NCBI RefSeq assembly: GCF_000381125.1
Contig: NZ_KB905939.1
Coordinates: 1-64,000 of the forward strand
Length of the DNA stretch: 64,000 bases
Direction of reading: 5' to 3'
Origin: Caldimonas manganoxidans ATCC BAA-369
Lineage (GTDB): Bacteria; Pseudomonadota; Gammaproteobacteria; Burkholderiales; Burkholderiaceae_C
Shown: positions 8,527-17,814 of the stretch, one piece after another
Position numbering within the stretch: the first letter of the stretch is position 1
How the letters are laid out: each line of letters opens with the position of its first letter
Made by a program: the position numbers and the translations under genes
Notes under the pieces: model-generated
Told to the model about the DNA's origin: nothing
What the model saw: only the letters and a program-made list of their open reading frames with translations
The model's database searches: none

Positions 8527-9050
8527 TGGACAGCCTCGGACTGGATCGGCTCGTCGAAGTGCAGGCCCTGGAATCCCTGCTGGAAGCGCTCGCCCAGGGC
8601 TTGACGCAGCGGGCTTGGCGCCTGGTGACCGCCGAATCCTGCACCGGGGGGCTCGTGGCGGCGGCCTGCACCTCGATGGCCGGCTCCAGCGAGTGGTTCG
8701 AGCGCGGCTATGTGACCTATTCCAACCAGGCCAAGAGCGACGCGCTGGGCGTGCCGCCCGCCTTGATCGAGCGGCATGGCGCGGTCAGCCGCGAGGTGGC
8801 CATGGCCATGGTGTTGGGGGCCCTGCAGTGTTCGGGCGCCCAGGTCGGTGTGGCCATCACCGGCATCGCCGGCCCGGGCGGCGGCCGTCCCGGCAAGCCC
8901 GTGGGCACGGTGTGGTTTGCCTGGGCCTGCGGGCAAGACTTGGTCGAGACCGAGTGCCGGCGGTTCAGTGGCGACCGCACCCAGGTGCGCGCAGCGGCCA
9001 CGCGGCATGCGTTGCAGCGGGTGCGTGCGCTGCTGGAGTCCCTGTCTTGA
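8526..9050 (+). CDS. pncC: CinA-family nicotinamide-nucleotide amidohydrolase
   Basis: A 174-aa stand-alone CinA C-terminal domain. It deamidates nicotinamide mononucleotide to nicotinate mononucleotide in pyridine-nucleotide recycling. Signatures are LVTAESCTGGLVAAACTSMAG with the catalytic Ser/Cys region, GYVTYSNQAKSDALGV, HGAVSREVAMAM and the glycine-rich VAITGIAGPGGG. It lacks the N-terminal MoCF-like domain of long CinA proteins. Start ATG 8526 shares its A with the pgpA stop. It is the last gene of the rightward run and converges on holA across 27 nt. Confidence 0.92.
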   Translation: MDSLGLDRLVEVQALESLLEALAQGLTQRAWRLVTAESCTGGLVAAACTSMAGSSEWFERGYVTYSNQAKSDALGVPPALIERHGAVSREVAMAMVLGALQCSGAQVGVAITGIAGPGGGRPGKPVGTVWFAWACGQDLVETECRRFSGDRTQVRAAATRHALQRVRALLESLS

Positions 9051-9077
9051 GGCGCCGTCGCCGCCGGCCCATGGGGC

Positions 9078-10211
9078 TCACGGCCCTGGATCTTGCAAGG
9101 GGCGCAGCGCCAAGCCGCGTGTGCTGCCCGGTGTGGCCGGGCGGGTGACGCCCGCGCAGGACTCGGCCAACATCAGCGTCAACCGGCGCAGCGCTTGCCA
9201 GGGGTCCGCAGGCCAGTGGGGGTGGGGCAGCCCTTTGGTCAGCCCGTCGCAAATCTGCGCGGCGTGCAGCAAGCCCTGCAATACCGTGTCGGTCAGGATG
9301 GGCAGCACGCGCTCGAAGAGTTTTTCCTTCGCGCTGCTCCAGATCCGGTTGTCGCGCAAGGCCATGGGCAGCGGGCGCCCGGCCGCCACGGCGGCCTTGA
9401 CCCGCTGGAGCGCGCGGATGTCTTCGGCCAAAGCCCAGTGCACCTGCACCGCGGCGTTGCCTTCGGCCTGCAAGCCATCGAGCATGCGCAGCGCGCGGGC
9501 CACCTGTCCGGCCAACACCGCTTCGGTGAATTTGAACGCGTCATAGCGCGCCACGTTGAGCACGGCGGCCTCGACCTGCTCGAAGCTGAGTTCGCCCTTC
9601 GGGTACAACAGACCGAGCTTTTGGATTTCCTGGTGAGCGGCCAGCAAATTGCCTTCCACCTGGTCGGCGAAGAAGGCCAAGGTGCGCTGGCCGGCCTCGC
9701 CCGGGGGCACCCGCTGGCCCTGGGCGGCCAAGCGTTGCGCGATCCACTGGGGCAGCGCCTGGCGCTCGATGGGGTCGATGCGCACGCTCACCCCGGCGGC
9801 TTCCAAAGCGCTGAACCAGGGGCTGGCCCGGGTGGTCTTGTCCATCCGCGGCAGGAGCACCAGCGTGACGACGTCTTCGCCGAACTGGCCCTCGGCGACG
9901 GCTTGGGCATAACGTTGCAGCGCCTGGCTGCCGTCTTTGCCCGGCTTGCCGCTGGGAAGATGGATCTCCACCAGGCGCCGGGCGGAAAACAACGACAGCG
10001 CCTGGGCCCCGGCCAGCAGCTCCGACCAGTCGAAGTGAGGCCCCACCACGGTGTAGACGCGGCGCTCGCCATGGCCGGCCGCGCGGGCGGCTGCGCGGAT
10101 CGCGTCACTGGCTTCCTGCATCTGCAGCGGCTCGTCGCCATGCAGGACGTACAAGCCGCGCAAGCCCTGACGCAGGTGCGCGGCCAGCCGATCGAGGCGG
10201 ATTTCCATCAT
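9078..10211 (-). CDS. holA: DNA polymerase III subunit delta
   Basis: A 377-aa clamp-loader subunit that opens the beta sliding clamp. The protein starts with tandem Met codons; the N-terminal segment GLRGLYVLHGDEPLQMQEA matches the usual 'vyll.GdEpfL..ea' of HolA, and LLPRMDKTTRASPWF plus FFADQVEGNLLAAHQEIQKL are the AAA-like helical regions. The C-terminus extends a little beyond the family core with a basic Pro/Gly tail. It lies 6 nt after lptE in the conserved leuS-lptE-holA order, and presumably depends on that transcript. Confidence 0.93.
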   Translation of the reverse strand: MMEIRLDRLAAHLRQGLRGLYVLHGDEPLQMQEASDAIRAAARAAGHGERRVYTVVGPHFDWSELLAGAQALSLFSARRLVEIHLPSGKPGKDGSQALQRYAQAVAEGQFGEDVVTLVLLPRMDKTTRASPWFSALEAAGVSVRIDPIERQALPQWIAQRLAAQGQRVPPGEAGQRTLAFFADQVEGNLLAAHQEIQKLGLLYPKGELSFEQVEAAVLNVARYDAFKFTEAVLAGQVARALRMLDGLQAEGNAAVQVHWALAEDIRALQRVKAAVAAGRPLPMALRDNRIWSSAKEKLFERVLPILTDTVLQGLLHAAQICDGLTKGLPHPHWPADPWQALRRLTLMLAESCAGVTRPATPGSTRGLALRPLQDPGP

Positions 10212-10217
10212 CGAGGC

Positions 10218-10724
10218 TCAGCGCTGCAGCGCGGCCAAGCGCCGGATCACTTGGGCGGCGAGGTCTTCGCGCATGCTGCGCAGCAGCTGCATCTCTTCGC
10301 TTTCTTTGGCCAGCGCGGCGGTCTCGTCGTAGCTCATCGTTTGGGCCAGCGACAACTGCGTTTCGTCCAGCCAAATCTCGCCGTCGGCCCGACGCAGGCG
10401 AAAGCGCAGCCGCACTTGCAGCGTCAGTTCGCGCACCTGGCCGGCCGCGGTGCGGCTGCCCACGCCGCGCCGGAAACCATCTTCGAGCACCTCGAACACC
10501 GCCTCGGCCTGGCGTGGGTCGTCCACCAGCCGCACATCCGGCACGGCCGCAAGCTGGCGGCGCAGCTCCTGGCCCATGGGCGACAGCGGGTCGAAGCCCA
10601 GGCGCAGGCTGCGAAAGGGCAGACGGGTGGCGCCGCGCAGCCGAAACCCGCAGCCGGCCATCAAGCCGGCGGCCGCCAGCATCAGCGCCGAGCGGCGCGC
10701 CACCGGGGAGTCAGACCACCACAT
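10218..10724 (-). CDS. lptE: LPS-assembly lipoprotein LptE
   Basis: A 168-aa outer-membrane lipoprotein that plugs the LptD barrel for lipopolysaccharide delivery. The signal peptide ends in a lipobox (AAAGLMAGC), followed by GFRLRG as in LptE/RlpB. Later parts ([33 protein letters not shown]) fit the family. ATG at 10724 overlaps the leuS stop by 14 nt; an in-frame GTG seven codons later (VARRSALML) would give a more canonical signal peptide and is an equally reasonable start. Confidence 0.9.
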   Translation of the reverse strand: MWWSDSPVARRSALMLAAAGLMAGCGFRLRGATRLPFRSLRLGFDPLSPMGQELRRQLAAVPDVRLVDDPRQAEAVFEVLEDGFRRGVGSRTAAGQVRELTLQVRLRFRLRRADGEIWLDETQLSLAQTMSYDETAALAKESEEMQLLRSMREDLAAQVIRRLAALQR

Positions 10725-13404
10725 TCACCAGACGCCCAGGCACCACGATGATCTTGCGGGCCGGCTTGCCCTGGCCGAACTTGGCAAACTCCGGCGTGGC
10801 CAGCGCCGCGGCTTCGATGGTCGCCTGGTCGGCATCGGCGGCGACCTTGATCGCCCCCCGCAGCTTGCCATTGATTTGCAGCACGAGCTCGATTTCGTCT
10901 TGCACCAAGGCGGCTTCGTCCACCAACGGCCAGGGGGCATCCAGCAGGTCGCCCCAGCGCTGGGCGTATCCGAGCTGGCTCCACAACGCGTGGGTCAGGT
11001 GCGGGCAGGCCGGGTAGAGCACGCGCAGCAAAATGCCCAGCCCTTCGCCCACGGCCCAGGCGGCATAGTCGGCATCGGCATGGGCACGGGCATCGAAAGC
11101 CTCCAACGCATTGAGCATCTTCATGCAGGCCGACACCACGGTGTTGTACTGCATGCGCTCATAGTCGTGGGTGGCCTGCTGCAGCAGCCGGTGCATTTCC
11201 AGGCGCAGCTTCTTCACCTCGGCCGGGGCGGCATGCCAGACGATCTCGGTGGCCAGCCCTGGCATCAGCATCTTGGCGGGCAGGTCGCGATGCGCCTGGG
11301 CATAGTTCCAGACGCGGCGCAGGAAGCGGTGGGCCCCCTCCACCCCGGCGTCGTTCCATTCCAGCGTGGCTTCCGGGGGCGCGGCGAACATCGTGAACAG
11401 ACGCGCGGTGTCGGCGCCATAGCGGTCGATCAGGTCCTGCGGGTCCACGCCGTTGTTCTTGCTCTTGCTCATCGTGCCCACGCCTTCGTAGGTCACGGCC
11501 GAGCCGTCGCGCTTGAGCTTGGCCCCAGTGATGCGGCCTTGCTCGTCGTAGACGTTGTCCACCTCGTGTGGCCAGAAGTACTCGATGCCGCCCTTGTCGG
11601 TGCGGCGCGAGTAGATGTGGTTGAGCACCATGCCTTGCGTGAGCAGCTTGGTGAAGGGTTCGTCCACCTTCACCAGGCCCAGATCGCGCATCACCTTGGT
11701 CCAAAAGCGCGCGTACAGCAGGTGCAGGATCGCGTGTTCGATGCCGCCGATGTACTGGTCCATCGGCATCCAGTACTGTGCGCCTTCGGCCACCATGCGG
11801 TCGTCGCGTTTCGGGTCGCAGTAACGCATGAAGTACCACGCGCTGTCCACGAAGGTGTCCATCGTGTCGGTCTCGCGGCGCGCGGGTTTGCCGCAGCGCG
11901 GGCAGTCCACCTTCAGGAAGCTTTCACATTTGTTGAGAGGGTTGCCGGAGCCATCCGGGATCAGATCCTCGGGCAGCACCACGGGCAAGTCTTTCTCCGG
12001 CACTGGCACGGCGCCGCAGTCTTCGCAGTGGATGATGGGAATCGGCGTGCCCCAGTAGCGCTGGCGGCTGATGCCCCAGTCGCGCAAGCGCCAGGTCGTT
12101 TTTTTCTCGCCCAGGCCCTTGGCGGCCAACAGCTCGGCCACCTTGTCCACCGCGGCTTGGTAGGGCAGGCCATCGAGCACGCCCGAATCGATGCAGCGGC
12201 CGCGCTGCTTGTCGGCATACCACTCGGCCCAGGCCTCGGTGGAATAGGTCTCGCCTTCGACGGCGATGACGGGCTTGATCGGCAGCCCGTATTTCTTTGC
12301 AAAGGCGAAGTCGCGTTCGTCGTGCGCGGGCACGCCCATGACCGCGCCGTCGCCATAGCTCATCAGCACGTAGTTGCCGACCCACACCGGCACAGCCTCG
12401 CCAGTGAGCGGATGTTGCACCGTCAGGCCGGTGGGCATGCCCTCTTTTTCTTTGAGGGCCAGCTCGGCCTCGGTGGTGCCGCCTTGTTTGCAGCGTTCGA
12501 TGAAGGCCGCCAGCGCGGGATTGCTCGCTGCGGCATGGGCCGCCAGCGGATGCTCGGGGGCCACGGCGCAAAAGGTCACGCCCATGATGGTGTCTGCGCG
12601 CGTGGTGAACACATACAGCCGCCCGTCTTGGATCAGCGCGCCCGTGGCATCGCGGATCTCGTGCGGAAACGCAAAGCGCACGCCTTCGCTCTTGCCGATC
12701 CAGTTCTCCTGCATCAGCCGCACGCGCTCGGGCCAGCCGGGCAGGTGGTGCTGCACATGGTCCAGCAGCTCTTCGGCATAGTTCGTGATCTTGAGGTAGT
12801 AGCCCGGGATCTCGCGTTTTTCCACCAGCGCGCCGGAGCGCCAGCCGCGTCCGTCGATCACCTGCTCGTTGGCCAGCACGGTCTGGTCCACCGGGTCCCA
12901 GTTGACCACCTGCGTACGGCGCTCGGCAATGCCCGCCTCCAGCATCTTCAGGAAAAGCCACTGGTTCCACTTGTAGTAGTCGGGCGAGCAGGTGGCGATT
13001 TCACGCGACCAGTCGATGGCCAAGCCCATGGCTTGCATCTGCCGCTTCATGTAGGCGATGTTGGCGTAGGTCCATTGCGCCGGCGGCACCTTGTTCTTGA
13101 TGGCCGCGTTTTCGGCCGGCAGCCCGAAGGCGTCCCAGCCCATGGGCATGAGCACGTTGTAGCCCTTCATGCGCAGGTAGCGGGTCAACATGTCGTTGAT
13201 CGTGTAGTTGCGCACGTGGCCCATGTGCAGCTTGCCCGAAGGGTAGGGCAGCATCGAGCAGGCATAGAACTTCTTGCGGCTCGTGTCCTCGGTGACGCGG
13301 TAGGCGTCGCGGGCTTGCCAGTGGGCCTGGGCGGCGGCCTCGACCTGGCGGGGATCGTAAGGCGTGGTCTCGGTGCTCATGGTGCGGAAAGACGGCGTAC
13401 TCAT
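10711..13404 (-). CDS. leuS: Leucyl-tRNA synthetase
   Basis: An 897-aa class I synthetase charging tRNA-Leu. The N-terminal nucleotide site is [12 protein letters not shown] (HIGH motif); the zinc/editing insert and CP1 domain follow, and the second ATP motif reads [12 protein letters not shown]. The first Lys of KMSKS is Thr here while the catalytic second Lys is kept. Two starts compete: ATG 13404 overlaps the dapB stop (ATGA), and ATG 13380 eight codons later gives [18 protein letters not shown], where homology would begin. Neither has a strong Shine-Dalgarno, so coupling to dapB favours 13404. Confidence 0.96.
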   Translation of the reverse strand: MSTPSFRTMSTETTPYDPRQVEAAAQAHWQARDAYRVTEDTSRKKFYACSMLPYPSGKLHMGHVRNYTINDMLTRYLRMKGYNVLMPMGWDAFGLPAENAAIKNKVPPAQWTYANIAYMKRQMQAMGLAIDWSREIATCSPDYYKWNQWLFLKMLEAGIAERRTQVVNWDPVDQTVLANEQVIDGRGWRSGALVEKREIPGYYLKITNYAEELLDHVQHHLPGWPERVRLMQENWIGKSEGVRFAFPHEIRDATGALIQDGRLYVFTTRADTIMGVTFCAVAPEHPLAAHAAASNPALAAFIERCKQGGTTEAELALKEKEGMPTGLTVQHPLTGEAVPVWVGNYVLMSYGDGAVMGVPAHDERDFAFAKKYGLPIKPVIAVEGETYSTEAWAEWYADKQRGRCIDSGVLDGLPYQAAVDKVAELLAAKGLGEKKTTWRLRDWGISRQRYWGTPIPIIHCEDCGAVPVPEKDLPVVLPEDLIPDGSGNPLNKCESFLKVDCPRCGKPARRETDTMDTFVDSAWYFMRYCDPKRDDRMVAEGAQYWMPMDQYIGGIEHAILHLLYARFWTKVMRDLGLVKVDEPFTKLLTQGMVLNHIYSRRTDKGGIEYFWPHEVDNVYDEQGRITGAKLKRDGSAVTYEGVGTMSKSKNNGVDPQDLIDRYGADTARLFTMFAAPPEATLEWNDAGVEGAHRFLRRVWNYAQAHRDLPAKMLMPGLATEIVWHAAPAEVKKLRLEMHRLLQQATHDYERMQYNTVVSACMKMLNALEAFDARAHADADYAAWAVGEGLGILLRVLYPACPHLTHALWSQLGYAQRWGDLLDAPWPLVDEAALVQDEIELVLQINGKLRGAIKVAADADQATIEAAALATPEFAKFGQGKPARKIIVVPGRLVNVVV

Positions 13405-14204
13405 TGAAGGCCCAGCACGTCGGCCATGTCGAACAGGCCGCGCTGCTGGGTGGCCAGGAAGCGCACGGCGCGTAGGCTGCCCTGAGCATAGGTGGCGCGG
13501 CTGCTGGACTTGTGCGTGATTTCGATGCGCTCGCCCGTGCCGGCAAACAGCACGGTGTGGTCGCCCACGATGTCGCCGCCGCGCACGGTGGCAAAGCCGA
13601 TGGTGGACGGGTCGCGCTCGCCGGTGACGCCCTGGCGGCCGTAGACGGCACATTGCGACAGGTCGCGGCCCAGGGCACGGGCGACCACCTCGCCCATCTT
13701 CAAGGCCGTGCCGCTGGGCGCGTCCACCTTGTGACGGTGATGGGCTTCGATGATTTCGATGTCGTAGCCCTGCGCCAGCGCTTTGGCGGCAGTCTCCAGC
13801 AGCTTGAGCACGACATTGACGCCCACGCTCATGTTGGGCGCCATCACGATGGCGATGTCTTGCGCGATGCGCGCGATCTCGGCTTTCTCGGCCTCGGAAA
13901 AGCCCGTGGTGCCGATCACGGCCTTGACGCCCAGTTCACGGCAGACCTGCAGGTGCGCCAGCGTGCCCTCCGGGCGGGTGAAGTCGATCAGGTAGCGCGC
14001 ATCTTTCAGGCCGGCGCGCACATCCGCGCCGATGAGCACGCCGCTGCTGCGGCCCAGGAAGGCGGCGGCGTCGTGGCCCAGGGCCGGGCTGTCGGCGCGG
14101 TCCAAGGCGCCGACCAAGCGGCAGTCGTCGCTGGCCAGCACCGCTTCGATGAGCATGCGGCCCATGCGGCCGGAGCTGCCGGCAATGGCGATGGGGTGGG
14201 TCAT
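13401..14204 (-). CDS. dapB: 4-hydroxy-tetrahydrodipicolinate reductase
   Basis: A 267-aa enzyme of lysine/diaminopimelate synthesis using NAD(P)H. The dinucleotide motif is [14 protein letters not shown] at residues 4-17; FTRPEG and the nicotinamide loop GTTGFSEAE follow, then the catalytic signature [19 protein letters not shown]. Length is normal. ATG 14204 is used; an upstream TTG is unlikely. Its stop overlaps the leuS start, and bamE lies 61 nt upstream on the same strand, giving bamE-dapB-leuS-lptE-holA as one probable operon that feeds peptidoglycan precursor and outer-membrane assembly. Confidence 0.96.
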   Translation of the reverse strand: MTHPIAIAGSSGRMGRMLIEAVLASDDCRLVGALDRADSPALGHDAAAFLGRSSGVLIGADVRAGLKDARYLIDFTRPEGTLAHLQVCRELGVKAVIGTTGFSEAEKAEIARIAQDIAIVMAPNMSVGVNVVLKLLETAAKALAQGYDIEIIEAHHRHKVDAPSGTALKMGEVVARALGRDLSQCAVYGRQGVTGERDPSTIGFATVRGGDIVGDHTVLFAGTGERIEITHKSSSRATYAQGSLRAVRFLATQQRGLFDMADVLGLQ

Positions 14205-14265
14205 GGGAAGGCTCGTCGGGACAAAAGGCAAAGGGGCAGGGACACAAGGCCGGGGACCGCAGGCC

Positions 14266-14799
14266 TCAACGGACCTCGGGCTCCAGCGGGGGGTAGGTGC
14301 GTGCCGGCGGCTCGGTCGTCGGCGCGGGGGCGGCGGCTTCGGCCGGGCGCGGAGGTGTCAGCTGGCGCAGCTGTTCCTCGCTGAGCTCCAGCACCGGGAG
14401 GCGCCGCGGCTTGGGAAAGTTGTCGATCGAGGCGACGAAGGCTTGCTCGGTGGGCAGATCGTCGGCTTCCAGTCGCACCAGGCGCTCGCCCTCGAAATAG
14501 GCGGTGACGCGGCGTGTCTGCGGCTCGGTGCCAGGGCGGCGGATCGCGAACACGTAGTCCCAGCGGTCGGCATGGAAGGGGTCGGTCAACAGCGGCGAGC
14601 CCAGGATCTCGCGCACCTGGGTGCGGCTCATGCCGGGGCGCACGGCGCGGGCCATCTCGGCGGTGACCACGTTGCCCTGCACCACTTCCACGCGGTAGGG
14701 GGTGAACACGCCCAGCAAGGCGCCTTCGTCGCGCGTGGCGCAGCCGGCCAGCAACACCAGGGCAAGGGCGGCAAGGGCGGGACGAACAGCTTGGGTCAT
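14266..14799 (-). CDS. bamE: Outer-membrane protein assembly factor BamE (SmpA)
   Basis: A 177-aa lipoprotein of the BAM complex. The signal ends in LVLLAGC, then [15 protein letters not shown] and [28 protein letters not shown], the classic SmpA/OmlA domain. A Pro/Ala-rich C-terminal tail from about residue 145 exceeds the E. coli protein and looks disordered. It stands back to back with fur, an arrangement widely conserved in Proteobacteria, with a shared intergenic region of about 120 nt. Confidence 0.94.
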   Translation of the reverse strand: MTQAVRPALAALALVLLAGCATRDEGALLGVFTPYRVEVVQGNVVTAEMARAVRPGMSRTQVREILGSPLLTDPFHADRWDYVFAIRRPGTEPQTRRVTAYFEGERLVRLEADDLPTEQAFVASIDNFPKPRRLPVLELSEEQLRQLTPPRPAEAAAPAPTTEPPARTYPPLEPEVR

Positions 14800-14842
14800 C
14801 AGGGTTTCTCAGGAGAGGGCGGACGAGTGCGGGCAAGCCCGA

Positions 14843-14848
14843 TATGAT
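14843..14848 (+). promoter_or_regulatory. Candidate -10 element for fur
   Basis: TATGAT lies 73 nt before the fur ATG in the only relatively AT-rich part of the bamE/fur divergent region. A convincing -35 is not visible at 16-18 nt, so this is a weak prediction. I looked for a Fur box (GATAATGATAATCATTATC type) and saw no good match. Confidence 0.3.
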
Positions 14849-14920
14849 GCAAAGATTCTACTCAGCACGATGCCGGCGCTTCGCAGCGCGCCGAAGGTCC
14901 ACAAGTCTGCGGAGTGCTTC

Positions 14921-15355
14921 ATGTCGACTTTGGAAGAACTGAAAAGCAGCGGCCTGAAGGCCACGTTGCCCCGCATGAAGATCTTGGAGATCTTCCACAA
15001 GGGCACGATGCGCCACATGACGGCCGAGGATGTTTACAAGGCTTTGCTGGCCGAGGGCTCGGACATCGGTCTGGCCACGGTGTACCGGGTGCTGATGCAG
15101 TTCGAGCAGGCCGGTTTGCTGTCGCGCAATCATTTCGAGGCTGGCAAGGCCGTCTTCGAGCTCAACGAAGGCAAGCACCACGACCACCTGGTGTGCGTGG
15201 TGTGTGGTCGTGTCGAAGAGTTTTACGACCCCGAGATCGAGCGTCGCCAGCAGCAAATCGCCCAAGAGCGAGGCTACGAGCTGCAGGACCACTCGCTGGC
15301 CCTGTATGTGGTGTGCGGCCGCGAGGGCTGCAAGGGCCAACACGGCGAGCGCTGA
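14921..15355 (+). CDS. fur: Ferric uptake regulator
   Basis: A 144-aa iron-responsive repressor. The winged helix is in residues 1-80 ([35 protein letters not shown]). Metal ligands are in place: His33, the HHDH cluster at 86-89, Cys92 and Cys95 (CVVC), and Cys132 and Cys137. Start ATG 14921 has GGAG at 14911-14914. It converges with hprK; a shared inverted repeat covers both stop codons. Fe-bound Fur represses iron uptake genes. Confidence 0.96.
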   Translation: MSTLEELKSSGLKATLPRMKILEIFHKGTMRHMTAEDVYKALLAEGSDIGLATVYRVLMQFEQAGLLSRNHFEAGKAVFELNEGKHHDHLVCVVCGRVEEFYDPEIERRQQQIAQERGYELQDHSLALYVVCGREGCKGQHGER

Positions 15356-15383
15356 GCGCGGCGCGCCGGGCTCGGCGCTCAGC
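15351..15383. terminator. Putative bidirectional terminator between fur and hprK
   Basis: GCTGAGCGC (15351-15359) and GCGCTCAGC (15375-15383) form a perfect 9-bp GC-rich stem spanning the stop codons of the two convergent genes. There is no T-tract on either side, so it may act as a Rho-aided or processing hairpin rather than a full intrinsic terminator. Confidence 0.45.
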
Positions 15384-16338
15384 TCCCCATGTCGTCGCGC
15401 GCCATGGCGCGTTGGTGGCGTTCGATGAATTCCTTGTAGGTGTCGATGCCGCGCAGCTGCAAGATGGTGTTGCGCACGGCGGCTTCGACCAGCACGGCCA
15501 GGTTGCGGCCGGCATCCACGGCGATGACCACCTTGCGTATCGGCAGGCCCAGCACCTCTTCGTACAGCGGTTCGTAGGGAAGGCGTTCGAAGTCGCGCTC
15601 CATCGTTTCCTTGCGCACCAGGTGCACGATGAGCTTGAGGCGCATTTTGCGGCGCACGGCGGTCTCGCCGAAGATGGCTTTGATGTCGAGCAGGCCGATG
15701 CCGCGCACTTCCAGCAGGTTCATCAGCAGCTCGGGGCAACGGCCTTCGATGGCCGTTTGCGAGACGCGATACAGATCCACCGCATCGTCGGCCACCAGCC
15801 CGTTGCCGCGCGAGATCAGCTCCAGGCCGAGCTCGCTTTTGCCCAGCCCGGACTCTCCGGTGAGCAACACCCCCAAGCCAAGGATGTCCATGAACACGCC
15901 GTGGCGGGTGGTGCGTTCGGCGAAGTGCAGCGACAGGTAGCTTCGCAGCACGTCAATGACGAAGCCGGCCGACTCCCGCGTGACGAACAGCGGAATCTCG
16001 GCGCGCTCGCACATGGCCACGAGTTGGTCGGGCGGGGTTTGGCCGTCGGCCACCACCAGGGCCGGCGGCTCGAGGGTCACGATGCGGGCGATGCGGCGGG
16101 CCTGGTCCTCGGGCTGAGCATTGGCCAGGTAGTCGACCTCGCGCCGGCCGACGATTTGCACCCGATACGGATGAATGTAGTTGAGGTAGCCCACGAGATC
16201 GGCCGCCGACTGAGCATCGCGCACGGCGACTTCGTCGAAGCGGCGCTCGGGGTGGGCGTGGCCGGCGATCCACTGCCATTTGAGCGCGGTTCGGTGGGCC
16301 TCGAACAGGGCCTCGGCACTGATGACGGTGGGTTTCAT
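15379..16338 (-). CDS. hprK: HPr kinase/phosphorylase
   Basis: A 319-aa HprK with the N-terminal non-catalytic domain, then His146 in [10 protein letters not shown], the Walker A loop [14 protein letters not shown] (161-168 core) and the diagnostic signature [15 protein letters not shown] at 210-224. It phosphorylates HPr on serine, or removes the phosphate, according to ATP, Pi and metabolite levels. In betaproteobacteria it accompanies an incomplete PTS used for regulation rather than sugar uptake. The gene follows ptsN on the same strand with an 83-nt gap. Confidence 0.96.
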   Translation of the reverse strand: MKPTVISAEALFEAHRTALKWQWIAGHAHPERRFDEVAVRDAQSAADLVGYLNYIHPYRVQIVGRREVDYLANAQPEDQARRIARIVTLEPPALVVADGQTPPDQLVAMCERAEIPLFVTRESAGFVIDVLRSYLSLHFAERTTRHGVFMDILGLGVLLTGESGLGKSELGLELISRGNGLVADDAVDLYRVSQTAIEGRCPELLMNLLEVRGIGLLDIKAIFGETAVRRKMRLKLIVHLVRKETMERDFERLPYEPLYEEVLGLPIRKVVIAVDAGRNLAVLVEAAVRNTILQLRGIDTYKEFIERHQRAMARDDMGS

Positions 16339-16421
16339 GGGGCGGGTTGTAACAGCTTTTCCGGGGGGCTGTCACCCCAAGCGGTGTGGGGGCACCGGCC
16401 CCGTGCGGACCAGGCCGGGGT

Positions 16422-16892
16422 TCAGGCCACCGATTTCAGCGGTTCCCAGTTGGAGATCAGCTCGTGCACCTTGGCCGGGTCGGCTTCGGTCTTGAGCCGC
16501 TCGCGCAGTTCGCGGTCGCTGAGCAGCTCGGCGATCTCGGAGAGGATTTCCAAGTGGCGCTGGGTGGCCGCTTCGGGCACCAGCAGGAAGATCAGCAGGC
16601 TGACGGGCTCGTCGTCCGGCGCATCGAAGGGGATGGGCTGCTGCACGCGCAAGACGGCCGCCAGCGGGTTCTTCAAGCCCTTGATGCGGCCATGCGGGAT
16701 GGCCACGCCATGGCCCAAACCGGTCGAGCCCAGGCGCTCGCGGGCAAAGAGATTGTCCGTCACGGTGGCGCGGGCGATGGCGTGCTGGTTCTCGAACAGC
16801 AGGCCGGCGTGCTCGAAGACCCGCTTTTTGCTGGTGGCGTCCACGTTCACCAGCACATTGCTGGCCGGGAGGATGGCTGCGAGACGGTTCAT
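16422..16892 (-). CDS. ptsN: PTS nitrogen-regulatory IIA component
   Basis: A 156-aa EIIA-Ntr domain. The phospho-accepting histidine lies in the typical context LGHGVAIPHGRIKGLKNP; flanking motifs are NLFARERLGSTGLG and LLIFLLVPEAATQRHLEIL. It belongs to the PTS-Ntr phosphorelay (PtsP-NPr-PtsN) that tunes potassium transport and nitrogen/carbon signalling. ATG 16892 is preferred over longer readings that lack family similarity; its Shine-Dalgarno is poor. The order hpf-ptsN-hprK matches other Burkholderiales. Confidence 0.94.
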   Translation of the reverse strand: MNRLAAILPASNVLVNVDATSKKRVFEHAGLLFENQHAIARATVTDNLFARERLGSTGLGHGVAIPHGRIKGLKNPLAAVLRVQQPIPFDAPDDEPVSLLIFLLVPEAATQRHLEILSEIAELLSDRELRERLKTEADPAKVHELISNWEPLKSVA

Positions 16893-16961
16893 GTGGTCAC
16901 CGCGCCGGGCTTGGCGGTTGGGGTCAACCTGTGCCCACGCGTCTTCGTGACAAAACAATGG

Positions 16962-16967
16962 ATTATA
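16962..16967 (-). promoter_or_regulatory. Consensus -10 (TATAAT) for ptsN-hprK
   Basis: A perfect TATAAT, read leftward, lies about 70 nt upstream of the ptsN start in an otherwise GC-rich stretch. The -35 at 16-18 nt is poor (CTGTAC-like). If used, ptsN-hprK has its own promoter besides readthrough from hpf. Confidence 0.45.
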
Positions 16968-17026
16968 GGAAGCGGCCCGGTGGCGTACAGAGCGCGCTCC
17001 CCGACGAGCTGAGGCATTGTGCACGG

Positions 17027-17045
17027 CTTGCTGCATTGCAGCAAG
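17027..17045. repeat. 19-bp near-perfect palindrome in the hpf-ptsN gap
   Basis: CTTGCTGCA-T-TGCAGCAAG is a perfect 9-bp inverted repeat with a single central base. It lies upstream of the TATAAT of ptsN on the leftward strand. The short spacer suits a dimeric repressor/activator operator better than an RNA terminator, and no T-tract follows. Its distance from the -10 (about 60-80 nt) would fit an activator site. Confidence 0.5.
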
Positions 17046-17119
17046 TCATGTCGGCCCTGCGGTGAAATGGCAAACGGCGGCCACCCGGCCGCCGGATTGG
17101 AAGTGGTGTAAGCGATCAC

Positions 17120-17473
17120 TTAGGTGATTGGCCCTCCCATGTCGCCATTGAGGCGCTTGGGCGAGCGATGGTGATGGTCTTGCAGACGATCCTTGTGCTT
17201 GACGACTTGGCGGTCGAGCTTGTCCATGAGTTCGTCGATGGCGGCGTACAGGTCCTCATGGGAGGTTTCGCAGAAGATGTCCTTGCCTTTGACGTGCAGG
17301 TTGACCTCGGCTTTCTGGCGTCGTTCCTTTTCCTTGAGTTTCTCGACCGTCAGCAGCACGTTGATGTCCACCACCTGGTCGAAATGTCGGGTGACCCGGT
17401 CGAGCTTGGTGAGTACGTACTCGCGCAGCGCTGGCGTCACTTCCAGGTGGTGTCCACTGATCGTCAGATTCAT
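17120..17473 (-). CDS. hpf: Ribosome hibernation-promoting factor (short HPF/RaiA)
   Basis: A 117-aa sigma-54-modulation/S30EA family protein: [20 protein letters not shown] at the start, then [23 protein letters not shown] and [19 protein letters not shown]. It binds the 30S decoding region and promotes 100S ribosome dimers in stationary phase. The start at 17473 has an excellent AAAGGAGG. The C-terminus is His/Arg-rich and lacks the long dimerising domain of long HPF. No rpoN is found upstream, where it is often located. Confidence 0.95.
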   Translation of the reverse strand: MNLTISGHHLEVTPALREYVLTKLDRVTRHFDQVVDINVLLTVEKLKEKERRQKAEVNLHVKGKDIFCETSHEDLYAAIDELMDKLDRQVVKHKDRLQDHHHRSPKRLNGDMGGPIT

Positions 17474-17814
17474 TCGAACCTCCTTTCCAAGGGAGTCAGA
17501 GCCCTGCCCCGGGGATGGGGCGGCCCAGGCGAGGATGCCTGGAGGCAGTGTGCTCCTCGGGGCCGGGCGTGACAAGACGGTGACGCAATTCCCGAAGTCG
17601 GGGCACGGCCGCTCTCCCCAAATCGGCCAACCTGGGGCATGATGCAAGGCTTGACACCCCAAGCCGTGGCACCGGCGCGCCGCATGCCGCGCCTGACCGC
17701 CGGGAGCAAGAGGCCCGCGGGGGGGGCGCTGGCGGCGCGTGGCTGCGATCGGCGCGTGGAAGAGTGGCGAGTGGCGCTTGCGGCGGTCGCGCTTGCGGGA
17801 GCGGCCGTTGCCGT
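17474..17814. other. Non-coding stretch between pepP and hpf
   Basis: About 340 nt downstream of the aminopeptidase gene and upstream of hpf. It should hold the hpf promoter, read leftward, but no good sigma-70 or -24/-12 (GG-N10-GC) element could be recognised. Short reading frames here have no family resemblance. No rpoN remnant was seen. Confidence 0.4.

Noticed and set aside
14843-14920. Fur box for autoregulation between bamE and fur
   Set aside because: No 19-bp GATAATGATAATCATTATC-like match within the region.
17474-17814. Sigma-54 promoter upstream of hpf
   Set aside because: No GG-N10-GC pair with the flanking consensus; TGGCACC near 17668 has no proper -12 partner.
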